Shown: in pieces, positions 10,965-21,861 of the stretch
Layout: each line of letters opens with the position of its first letter
Numbering within the stretch: position 1 is the stretch's first letter
Origin: Aristolochia californica
Taxonomy: Eukaryota > Streptophyta > Magnoliopsida > Piperales > Aristolochiaceae
Assembly (NCBI GenBank): GCA_029961685.1
Contig: JARWKL010000016.1
Location: 2,113,001-2,177,000 of the forward strand
Reading direction: 5' to 3'
DNA: 64,000 nt
Translations under genes and position numbers: made by a program
Notes under the pieces: model-generated
What the model was told of the DNA's origin: nothing
The model's database searches: none
What the model saw: the letters and a program-made list of their open reading frames with translations, nothing else

Positions 10965-12809
10965 TCATCTCAGGTATGTCTCTTCTCCAGCCATAAATGT
11001 ATGCTTCTCCCGGTTCACTTCAACTCGACTCAATCCAGGTGCCTTCTTCAATTTCATCTCCCTCATCAAGGCTTTCATCTTGTCAACCTCATGCCAGTTC
11101 CCTGTTGAGGCATAAATATTTGATATCAGAACATACGTTCCTTCATCTCCTAGTTCATTCTCACGCACAAATTTTTCAGCTCTCTTTGTGATTTCTACAT
11201 CTCCATGAATTTTACATGCACTAAGTAATGCTCGCCACAGGACTACATCTGGCTGTTTAATTTGGGTAATCAGGCATTCAGCCTCTTCAAGTCTTCCAGC
11301 ACGACCAAGTAGATCAATCATGCATGCATAGTGATCCCTTGTGGGCCCACAAACACGTTTGCTGCATAGAAAGGAGAAGATTCTTTTGCCTTCTTCAAGC
11401 AAGCCACAATTGCTACAGGCAGAGAGGACACAAATGAAGCTTGCCTCATTGGGTTGGAGACCCCAATTACTTATTTGATCAAATAGTCTAATTGCCTTTT
11501 CACCAAGGCCATTCTGAGCATAACCATAGATCATGGAATTTATAGAAACGATATCAGGCTCACCTAAGCTGTCAAAAATACATTTTGCCATTTCGATGGT
11601 CCCACACTTCCCATACAAATCAAGAAGCGCGCTTACCACAAATCTATACATGTCTAGTCCTGTTTTAATAGTATGAGCATGGATTTGATTCCCCTCTTGC
11701 AGTACAGTTAGACTTGAGCAAGCTCGCAAAACTGTAGATATGGTAAAAGCATTCGGATTTACTGAATCACGAATCATTCTGCAAAACATTTTAAGAGCAT
11801 GTGTTTCTCTAGAATTGTGCACCAAACCAGTGATTACAGCTGTCCAAGTAACAAGATTGGGATTGACAACCTGATAAAAAACTTTCACAGAGTCATCAAC
11901 CAACCCACATTTGGAGTACATACTGAGAAGTGATGTCTGAGAAGCAACAGCAGACCCAAATCCAAACTTTATCATCATACCATGAATGACCTTCCCTGTA
12001 CACAGTTCCGCTAAATTACCAGATGCAATTAAAATACTGGCAACTGTAAACTCATTAGCATTTATTCCTTCACTAACCATATTAACAAAAACCTTTAAAG
12101 CCTCAGAGTCTTCCCCATTCTGTGTGCAGCCAACAATCAAAGAAGTGAACAAAACCACATCTTTCTCAACTATTTGATCCAAGACATGCCGAGCATCCTG
12201 CAAATCCCCAAAACTGGAATACATATTGACAAGTGCACTTCCAACAAAGATATTCCTGACATCCAAACCCAAAGAGATCAGTCTTCCATGAGCTTTTCGG
12301 CCTTCACGTGGAAGACCCATATTTGAGAATACTTTAAGGACACTTGAAAAGGTGAACTCATCGGGAATAACTCCCTCAGGTAACATCTTTTGATAGAGTT
12401 CAAGTGCTTCTTCATTCCCATGAGAGCGAATATAGGCCGAAATTAGAGAGTTCCATGTAACGATATGCCTTCGAGGCATTTCGTCGAAGACTTTGCGGGC
12501 CTCCTCGATACTTCCACACTTGAGGTACGCATCAATCAGTTTGTTGCCTAAACTCAGGTAATCCGACCCTGAAGTTTTCATCTGAAAGTGTACCCTTTTC
12601 ACTTCCGCCATAGACCTTCTAAGTGTACATTCTCGAAGAAGCGAAATGTAATTGGTTGCGTCAGATTCGGCTCCGAATGTTCTGTTGCCGACGAACGAGG
12701 AGTTTTGGTTCTCAGAATTAGAAATCACCCCACGAAAGCTTTTGTATATTTTAAAGAAATTTGCTGATATGTTGTTAATGATGCCTTTCCCGCAGAAAAT
12801 TCTCTGCAT
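10965..12809 (-). CDS. PLS-class pentatricopeptide repeat protein, probable At5g65570 orthologue, C-terminally truncated
   Basis: Intronless, 614 codons. The protein is a near-continuous series of PLS-type PPR motifs from about residue 50 to 540 (for example DAYLKCGSIEEARKVFDEMP, DLYGKCGTIEMAKCIFDSLG, CMIDLLGRAGRLEEAECLIT), followed by an E-like region ending KKAPGLSRVEVNREKHTFMAG. PLS/E-type PPR proteins bind single-stranded organelle RNA and usually act in C-to-U editing in mitochondria or plastids; the first 50 residues could be a targeting peptide. Motif order and wording match my memory of Arabidopsis At5g65570, which is about 120 residues longer. Here the frame stops at TGA just after HTFMAGEETYLR, and the DNA beyond still resembles the missing part. 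It may be a functional E-type protein or a recent partial pseudogene. Confidence 0.85.
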   Translation of the reverse strand: MQRIFCGKGIINNISANFFKIYKSFRGVISNSENQNSSFVGNRTFGAESDATNYISLLRECTLRRSMAEVKRVHFQMKTSGSDYLSLGNKLIDAYLKCGSIEEARKVFDEMPRRHIVTWNSLISAYIRSHGNEEALELYQKMLPEGVIPDEFTFSSVLKVFSNMGLPREGRKAHGRLISLGLDVRNIFVGSALVNMYSSFGDLQDARHVLDQIVEKDVVLFTSLIVGCTQNGEDSEALKVFVNMVSEGINANEFTVASILIASGNLAELCTGKVIHGMMIKFGFGSAVASQTSLLSMYSKCGLVDDSVKVFYQVVNPNLVTWTAVITGLVHNSRETHALKMFCRMIRDSVNPNAFTISTVLRACSSLTVLQEGNQIHAHTIKTGLDMYRFVVSALLDLYGKCGTIEMAKCIFDSLGEPDIVSINSMIYGYAQNGLGEKAIRLFDQISNWGLQPNEASFICVLSACSNCGLLEEGKRIFSFLCSKRVCGPTRDHYACMIDLLGRAGRLEEAECLITQIKQPDVVLWRALLSACKIHGDVEITKRAEKFVRENELGDEGTYVLISNIYASTGNWHEVDKMKALMREMKLKKAPGLSRVEVNREKHTFMAGEETYLR

Positions 12810-14528
12810 TGCTTCGGTAGTTGGTTCTGTCGACGATCATAACATAACCAACAGCGCAGGCTTGGTTTCTTCGTGGGAATCTCTCTGCTCTACAACGATC
12901 TACTGGATAATTTTCAAGTATAGTATTATTAAATGTTATACCTCCAAAGATTACTAATTAGGTACCTTAATTATGAATATGCCCTTATAATTCAAATCTA
13001 ACATATAATCTAGGTACCATTATAATAAGATTTTAATCGGAAAATTAAATTATATTAAGTCAATCTATTAGGGGTAGGACTACATGGTTCATTCACATTA
13101 ACATCTAATCGAAGAAAAAGTTTGAAGAGTCCATAGTAGTCCCCTTAAATAGCCAACGTTTTTGGAGTTTTTGAGATCAGATATTTTTTATTATAATTCA
13201 AATCCACAGCCCTTTTTTTCTTTTGATTTTTTTATGGGCTCTTTGGATGCAAACACCTACTTGGAACCCTAGAAAACAAAAACAAAAATGAGAATTTGAC
13301 CATTGTTATTCCTAAAATAATTAATAAAAATAAAATAATAATTAAATTCTCCGTTTTCTTTTCCACGAGATTCCAAACAAACCTAAACACCCCATTTAAG
13401 TAAGAAGTAGGGTGACAAGAACCCTGTCTTCATACCTGCTCTACACGACCATAGGACACCCCCTACCTCCTTCCACTTCCAGGTGAATTGATAGAACGAA
13501 GCTTCCTCCTCCACCTCTGGTAACAAAGAAGCATGGCTGTGGGAATGTCCTTTCATGTCTTTCTAGTGAAAAAACATGTCCAATTGTTCTCTAAATTCTA
13601 ACACACATATATATATACGTAACTTCTATAAGATTTGTCTAGTAAAATGGTGGGATTTCAACCAAGCACCAAATAAATGTTTCCTTCAGCTCAACACCCC
13701 CAAAAGTTCTTCCCCAAATCTCGTCAATAAATACACCTGCTTAAACAAGCAATTGCTCCTTATTGCAGGATTCAAGTGATACTTGAACACACAATTTTGA
13801 CATGACAAACCCTGGTAAGTACTTGTTACAATGGCACAAAACAAAATATGCACCAAACGCAATAGTAGATAACACTGTAAAGCTACAGCGGAAGTGCTGT
13901 CTCATAAGCTTCAAACCAATAACGGATCAAGATCTTTGAGTAAGTATAAGCTATACAATATAGAAAATGATACCTGTCTTAGTAATGAGCTTCTTGTCAA
14001 AAAGCTTGTACAAGTAAACTGCATACCAAGCTTTTTACCAACTGAAAATGAGGATTAAATAAATGCGCACAAACAGAAATCTAAACACAGTCTTACAACA
14101 CCAAATTTTACAGACTAGCAAACTCCGTGTGAGCAATAAACATCCCTTTTAGTAACGGCCGCCCCAGGTTTCTGACGATGGACCACTGCTGCTGCCAGAG
14201 AGTAGTTCTTACATAGACATCCACTCCATCCAAGAATCCATGGACTCTAATTATGTGTAAATTATTTATAAGATATTTAAATGTGTACTCCAAAACTGTC
14301 CCTACATTTCAATCAAACATAACCCTTGACCACCCACATGGAAATGCACATAAATGGAAGTTACACAAAGGCCTGGCCAAATGAACATATTAGACCAAGG
14401 CTCACCAGCTCAAATACTCATTACAGACATTCCCACCAGGCAAAATTTCTATGCTAAGGTATAAACAAAGGACCTTGTTAAGGGTGTCCAACAGGGCCTG
14501 CACCAAATAGCTCTGGCCATCATAATTC
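12810..14528. other. Spacer between the PPR gene and the 3' end of the GATA gene
   Basis: No gene was seen. Bases 12810-12900 are the PPR leader; from 14528 down to about 13900 is probably the 3' UTR and downstream DNA of the GATA gene. Short ORFs carry no recognisable motif. Confidence 0.5.
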
Positions 14529-14827
14529 TCACAACTCCACGGCAGCAGATTTATTTTCCTCTGAAGCAGGCAGAAGAGGTTGACTGTTACTTGGAAGGTT
14601 GACCTCATTCTGTAGAAATGTGACGAGTCAGGAAAATATGAATAGCAATAGAAGTAACAGAAATATTGCACCATTTTGTCTCAGTTGTAGTTCAGAGTTT
14701 AGTCAAATTTTCGTTTACACCGATTGCTTACATCCAATGCTAAATTCCAGTAGTAAGTAGAGAAGAATACTAACTTTTATACATGACAGGATGAATCCAA
14801 AAATCAAAAAATCAATTTGTTGGTATT

Positions 14828-14859
<32 letters not shown>

Positions 14860-17800
14860 AGTAATGCTTGCTAAGAACAAATGAACAAAGAAAGCCTTCA
14901 GGCAGTTGTACCACTTACTTAACAGACAATTTTTGTAAAGGAAAAATAAAAAGAACAGAGAGAAATTTTATTTAGGCTTCAAATTTGATATCTCAAAACA
15001 GCATAGTTAACCACTCAACAAACAACATAAGAAAAATCAACTGTATCATTTAAATCCTACTCAGTTACATCCTCTTATGTAACTACTTGATTGCATGCAT
15101 TTATCTGAACATATCAGCAGAGACATCACTACCTGTTGACTTTGGTTTAAAGGAGTCTGGATTGATGTAGTAGTAGTATCAGCCACAGTTCCCTGCATAC
15201 CGAATTAACTTAGTGAAATATTACTTTTATTCTACTTTTTGAAATTTTTAAATGAGTTGAGCAAATCATTCCAAAGTATTGAATGAGAAAGTTGTCTCTG
15301 TAAGCTGCACTTTTATTCAAGAACAAGATCTTCGTGACAGACTCGTACCATAATCGACAAGCACAAATTGAGTAATCTTTCAAACCCAAATGATCTTTGT
15401 TTTTGAAAGGTAAGAAATCCACTTCAAAGGACCATCAAATTTCTCAGGCCATTAGCATGTCTCTCAGACTCTATACAGGACAACATAATCATTAAGTCGC
15501 TCAGAGCACCCCACATAGGCTTGGAAGCTCTGTAAGCTTCTAAATCATTAAAACAATTACACATGCTGATATGGCATCCCAACCATAGTTTATTCAAGTG
15601 GCTGCCACTAAAGATACACACCTGCTCATTTGTGACAGAAGAGAGTTGTTCATTTACAATCACAGGCTGGACTCCAGCTTTAGATAGGTCTCTCAAAACA
15701 CCCTGCAACATAACATACACATGTCACAGAATAGCTTTTGGTAAATTGGGCCTGGCTCAATAATCAGATGGGGTTTTTCCATTGTGCAGACTTGAGTTTG
15801 TGAATCTGTGTGTGCATATGCGACCACATTCCAAAAAAAGGCTTTAATAAGAAATAAAACTTCACAATTACCACGAACCTGTGACACATACACTGAATAA
15901 CTTTCAAAGAAATAAGCTTTTTTGAGAAATCTAAAAAAATCACCTTGACTACCAACAATCAATCACAAGGCACCCTTCAATATTTTGAAGCCTCCACTGT
16001 TCCTGATTGCAAGTTTTAAGATACACCTTTAAAGGTGATTTTCATGCCCTTCTTGAGGCCAAAGCCAAAATTTGTGCACATCCCTCCTATCTCTTAGCCA
16101 CCAACTTTTTGTCAAGTGTGTTAAATCCATTCAGGATGCAGTTTTCTTTTCAAAATCCAGAGCTAACTTGCAAATTCTAAAGCAACCCATACAAAAGAAC
16201 TAAGCCCGAAACAACAACTTCGTAATGATAGTAGTGAATTTCATTGAAAAAGTGTAACTCTTCAGACACAAACCTTGTTTGCCCATTTCAGTCCACAAGC
16301 ATTGCATAATGTCCTGGGACCAGCAGGTCCACGACGCATCATAGGTGTAGATTTTTCACTAGTGCCACAATGATGACATCTGCGTGCAGCAAATAAAGAT
16401 ATAAAAGCCAAGGCAGGAGGAATCCAAGTGCAACAAATTGAAAGCAAAAGCATGCCCCAAACTGCAAGTGCTGGTAGAAAGCAGCTGCAATGGGGCCAAA
16501 CCATGGCCCACCACCTCCACGTGTTTGCCGAAAAGCTTAACAAAGTTACATATAAATCCATTCCACAAAAAGGAAAGTAGGCAGTAAACAGTTTGTAGAT
16601 TACACAGTAGCTAGGTGAGGCTCATCTTGTGATCCAGGGGAGTTCCAACTCGGAGAAGGTGATGCCATTTCCTCAGCTATCTGCTTGGCTGATGCAAACT
16701 GGCCCTTCCTACGTTGCATCCTAAACATTATAGAATGAAGAAAATTAATATGAAAACTAACCCCATGCTATAAATAGCAGTAATGCACAATGAGAAAAAA
16801 CCCAAAATTTTTCAATTAGTTAAAAATTTCAGCAATAATACTAGCTATAAAGCAAACCAGAGATATCACTCACTTTCAGTTCTTCATGGTTTAATGGTGT
16901 TCCAGAGAAAAAGGAATTAAGAATATGTTTTTAAAAAAAGAAATAGAAATATACCTGCACACTTTTAACAAGTATACACATGCTTGACGCATAGAATAAA
17001 CAAAACCCCATTCACATTGCAAGCAGCTCCATGATTTCCTTTCCAGTAAATGAACAGGTATAAACCAAATCCTGTTTTTTTCTTAATGAATGCAGTATTG
17101 AAGACAAGACTTATCAATTATCATTTGACAATTTTTTTAATAGACTAATTATATATACCTAGCATCATGTGCTAAAAACTAATTTTCATACAACGTTTTC
17201 TCCATTCTCATAACGCTTTCTAACAAGTGGCTGGGTCATAAATATTTACAACATAGCATTTGTCATTAATGTAAAATATACTCCACAAATGTTCTAAAAT
17301 AGAATCAAGTGCTTCCTTTGTTTCTCTTGTTTTACTTTTTTTATCTAATATTATGGTATGCATCTGTACCAATGTAAAGGAACAACTTCAAATGAACTTA
17401 TATTTAATAGCACAATGTTCTAAAAGATACAATATTAAACTTCTGAGGATTCTATAAAAGTTCATGACTTTCACAATGCCCAACATGTAAATGGCCTTTG
17501 TTATATTAGAAACTCTTTTTAACTAATGAAAGAAGCTTAGCAAGGAACAGATTCAGGCTCCTTTTCGAGAGAGAACAAGATAATTGATTCACAACATAGC
17601 AGTAAGTCTTTAACTGCAGTTGAAATGGAGAAGCAAGCACTGTAATTTTTGAGATCTGAATGACCTCCAAATGCATCTGGTTCATATCAGAGACAAAAAT
17701 AGTTTTACAAGGATAAGAACCATGAGATTCAGAACAACCAACAACATACCTTAGCGCAACTTCTTTACGAACAGTATAACGAATTTTCTTATCAAAGCAC

Positions 17801-19313
17801 CGCTCTTTTCGCTTTTCACGGAATCTAAGAAGAGAGGCAAGACGTTGTGGTATACCAGAGGATCGTCTTCCAGTATCACCACCACTGGCAACCTGGTGAG
17901 AATTAAGACATGACAGAAATAAACACCTCATATGAAAAAATATTGACAGAAGAGAACAAATTTAGAAACATACCCTACTACTATTATGTTGAGCCACTCC
18001 TGGAGTGCTAGGCAAACTAGGAGGAATCTCCCGACCTCCCAACAGGAGCAGTACCGCTTGCACCTGTATGAATGCCCAAACATAAAATCAGATTGTTCTG
18101 GCATGGAAGCCTCAGAAGTCACAAGACTGTCTCACCAATTAAACTTTGATTCTCTCAATCAATTTATTGGATAAGAATGTCATAGTGGGCACCTAACAAC
18201 ATCTCACAACATGTTTGTCAACTAGCATGAAGTGATTCCCAAGTATTGTTTTTATGTCGCTAAGCCTCTTCTTCCATAACTAGCTTCCAGCCATGAATGG
18301 GCACAACTGCATGACAATTACTGGGAATCTAAAGGGAAGAAAGAAAGAATGGAACAACAAATGGACAGTGGATGAAAATCTGGAACTGAATGTTAAGCAC
18401 AAGTAGGCTTCAGTTTCTCTTTCACCAAGTGACCCACTTTCTTAATTACTGTCCCTAACTTTTTCGACATATTGCACACATGTTCTTTTAAAGGAAATAT
18501 AAGGTTGTGATAAATGATGATGTCATTAATGCCATCTTGCTCAAAACAGTCTTAACCAAAAGTGAACTCTACCCCATATAAAAGGACCTCACTTCTCCCT
18601 CCTCCGGGAGTGAAAAGTGGAATTAAAATATTTTGACAGAAGTGGCTCGGTAGAAGAAAGCAATTCTATCAGTCATTTCCGTTGCGCAGTAAGGGCCACA
18701 AAACAATCCCGACTTTAAACGAAAAGGCCGCCCGCATAGGAGAGTGGATATTTGTAAAAGAAAGCGGAAAAGGCAAGAACTTCCCAAAAAAACGTCACAA
18801 CCAATGAGTACTTTATTCAAACAAGCATTTCCAAGAAAATCATAACCATTCTTCAAGTCCTTAATACTCTTATTTCTAAAAACTCTCTTCAGACTTTCCA
18901 CAAACTACAACCAAAAGTTGTAGCCAGCCAGCTAAGAATTTGTACGAAGTCGAATTTGATGAAGAAATTTCAATAAGAAACCACACCTTTTCAGGCGAGA
19001 CAGCATGGAAAACATACACCTCCCCTTGGAAGGAGAGCATGAGCTGATTCATCCCCTGCGTCCGCAACGGGAGGGCGAAATTGGGATCAACGGTATCAAT
19101 AGCGACCTCCTCCATGGCCTCGTCACCGCCCCCTTCCATGCCCTCATCAGCACCGCCATCCTCATAGTGCTCGACGGGGCCATCGTTACCGCCCGGGCCG
19201 GCGCCGTCCATCTGGCCGGGAAGATGCATGACATGCATGTGATGCGACTCCGCAACAGGAGGATGAGAATTTATCGGCTGAGCATTGAGCCCCTGCGGAT
19301 CTGCCTCCGACAT
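14529..19313 (-). CDS. ZML: TIFY-CCT-GATA transcription factor (GATA24/25/28, ZML/ZIM-like)
   Basis: Eight exons on the minus strand: 19313-18987, 18063-17974, 17892-17750, 16720-16604, 16379-16274, 15702-15622, 15192-15133, 14609-14529. All junctions are GT-AG and in frame; the product is 334 residues. Domains in order: acidic Gly/Glu-rich N-terminus (about 30-75); TIFY domain whose core is LMLSFQG (91-97), continuing to [15 protein letters not shown] domain (about 157-196, [19 protein letters not shown]); and a GATA zinc finger C-X2-C-X20-C-X2-C (Cys 227 to Cys 254). The 20-residue loop is diagnostic of the TIFY-GATA subgroup. The protein is nuclear and binds DNA; Arabidopsis relatives act in cryptochrome-dependent high-light responses, and maize ZML2 in wounding and lignin control. 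Exon 4 must end at 16604: reading two bases further meets a stop, and the split Val codon restores the finger frame. Divergent from the Costars gene. Confidence 0.93.
14829..14858. repeat. (GT)15 microsatellite in the GATA gene
   Basis: Fifteen uninterrupted GT units inside the last intron of the TIFY-GATA gene (between exons ending 15133 and starting 14609). Confidence 0.95.
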
Positions 19314-19332
19314 CCCTCAAGCATCACAGCAG

Positions 19333-19341
19333 AAACCCTAA
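19333..19341 (+). promoter_or_regulatory. telo-box (AAACCCTAA) upstream of the GATA start codon
   Basis: An exact AAACCCTAA lies 20 bases upstream of the GATA start codon, probably in its 5' leader. Telo-boxes are known plant promoter/leader elements, often in genes active in dividing cells. Function here is inferred from the match and position only. Confidence 0.35.
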
Positions 19342-20463
19342 CTATCTCACACTCTTCTCACAATCAGAATCCGGAAGAAAGAAGAAAAACACTTTCTTTT
19401 GATTTTCCTCCCTTGCTACGGTTGCGGAGATGCAGTAGCGAATTTAATTTGGGATTTGCCCAACCCTATATTCAATTGAAAAGAAATTGGACGTTTGAAA
19501 GGTGAGAAAAACATGTAAAAAAGGGTAAAGAGAGAACGTCCGCACGACTCACCCCTGAACTAGCTAAATTTACGAACCGTACCCCTGCGTTCCGTAACAA
19601 GGCGGGCGACGTCGACAGAGGCGATAAAATAAAATAAAAAATTTGATGGAAAGCGCTACATCCTTCTTGTTCTTTAATAGAGTCGCACGGGTCATGCCAG
19701 CGTGGGCACGGGTCAATCGAACTTAATCCGTGTAGACTATAGTCAATGTGGACCGAGTAAAGATTTGGATTGTGATTCAATGGTTTTATTCCTAAGTTTT
19801 TATACGAAAATTTTGATTTGCAATTGACATAAATGTTATAATGTGCCCTAAATTGACTTAATTTAGCTAAAATAATATTTGTAGCATCCAAGCTCTAAAT
19901 AATTGAATTGGATTCAACCCGACCATGTCGAACTTAGCGGCAAATTAGACTTATAATAAGATAAAACTTAGTTAAACCACTCAAGTCATTCATCATGTAT
20001 ATGAAATCCCTCTTACGATATAAAGGGGCTCTCTTTTCTTCTCCTTTCTTCTCCGTCTACAAAGAAAAAGGGGACGAGAGGGGGCAAGGAAACTTTTGGA
20101 AGGCCGAGAGAGATGAAGAAAGGGAGAGAGGAGGCTCAACCCCTTGGGTTGTCCATTTAACAATAAATTGGACCGGTTTGGATATAATCAAGTGTGATTT
20201 TTTTTTTTAAAATGCAATAATATAACGTATCAATGATAAAACCCAAAGGTGACATCCCATTTTAGTTCAACTTTCAACCAAAAGTTGAACCTGGTCTATT
20301 TGGGTTAGACCTAAGCTGGCCGAATTTGACGGCCGGTTCGTGAGAGCTGCGACTAGTCAAACTCCCGACACCTGACGGTGCATATTTAACGAACAGCACA
20401 ATCATCGTCCTTCCACACATCGCAAGCCGAAAGGAGAGAGATTTCTGCAAACTCGGAGCGAAG

Positions 20464-21519
20464 ATGAATGTGGAAGAAGAGGTAGAACGGCTCAAGGAAG
20501 AAATCAAGCGATTAGGTCAGGTCCAACAGGACGGTTCTTACAAGGTATTCACCTTCCTCTTCTCCCTCCCCGCAAAAGTTAATTCCGATTCCTTCTGAAG
20601 GTTTCAAATTTGAATCTAAGGCCTTTTGTCATAATCTTCTCCATCTGGAGTGTCAAATCAGTGGTCATGGATCCATTGATCCACCGTTTTCAGATCTTGT
20701 TCATCTCTCAATGCCTATGTCGGATCTGCTTTTAGATTTAACTTGCACGTAGCTGCCATATCTCATTAGTCATTTAGTCACTAGCCTTCGCATGGCCAAT
20801 TGTCATCTCGATCCATGAAGTTGTTCTCCTCCGTAACAGAAATCAATCTTATCCTCCATAAGAGCAATGCGGTTTCTTTGGCGTTCCCTAGTGTGTGTTT
20901 CAGGATAAAGAGCATCGACTTGAGAACAGCCGAAGTTGCAATTAACAGTTCAGAAAGTCGAAATTGGCATTTTGTTCGCGGTCCAGTTGGTGCAAGACCT
21001 GAGGCCATGGTTTGCTGCCTTCAGTTTTATCTCTTTCACTGTTTTGCTAACAGATGATATTCATTTTCCCATCTCTAATAATTTGTAGGACATACAAGAA
21101 TCGAAGTAAAAATTTCATAAACATTATAAAACTTTGATCAAATAGAAAAAAAATTATTTGTACCTTTTTTTCCTATGATTTTAGCAGAGTCTAAATTTTG
21201 CCTTGAAACACCTCAACTCCCATAATAAATATTTAAAATTTCTGTTTTCCTTAACTAACGCAACGAAATCATATTCTCCTCAGGATTTGCACATTTCACT
21301 TGATATGGAAATCCCTGACGAATTAAATGGGTCTTACAGATCAAGTTTGGGGTACTATTCAATGATGACAGGTGTGCCAACATATTTGAAGCATTGGTTG
21401 GAACGCTACGAGCTGCAAAGAAGAGAAAATTTGTCACTTACGAAGGCGAGTTACTCCTCCAGGGAGTACATGACAATGTGGAAATTACTCTAAAGCTGCC
21501 TCCGGCGCCTACTGCCTAG
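20464..21519 (+). CDS. Costars family protein (ABRACL-like), 86 residues
   Basis: Two exons: 20464-20544 (27 codons, MNVEEEVERLKEEIKRLGQV...) and 21340-21519 (IKFGVLFNDDRCANIFEALV ... LKLPPAPTA, TAG at 21517-21519), joined by a 795-base GT-AG intron in phase 0. Length and sequence closely match plant Costars proteins (for example Arabidopsis At4g33640, from memory), a conserved single-domain winged-helix-like fold related to the C-terminal actin-binding domain of STARS/ABRA. Animal and Dictyostelium relatives affect actin dynamics and cell motility; the plant role is poorly defined. It is probably cytosolic: no signal peptide or membrane segment is visible. ORFs inside the intron are unrelated. 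Confidence 0.93.
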
Positions 21520-21861
21520 AAATCCCACTAAACCACTGGTGCTTTATAAGACTTTACAGCATTCTCTGATTTCTATATATAACATACAATTGTATGGAGA
21601 TCTACGGACCAATCCCTTTAATATGAAATTTGTTTCTTCTAAGAAACTACTGTTAACTTATCTTCTGCTACAACTCAAAGCTTAAATCTTAAAAGTAAAA
21701 CAAAAAATACAAGGAAAAAGTGCAAAAGTAAAGAAAGGAAAAGCATAGTTACCAGAAAATATGTCATTCTGTCATTGGGGGTCGATTCCCCTTTCCCCTA
21801 ATGGGCATCTGCATTATCGTTTGGAAATGCTGCACAGCCTTTTGCCTGCAAGATTTTCATC

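Noticed and set aside
20781..21057. ORFs on both strands between the two Costars exons
   Set aside because: They lie inside the intron of a gene whose two exons join perfectly to a conserved 86-residue protein.
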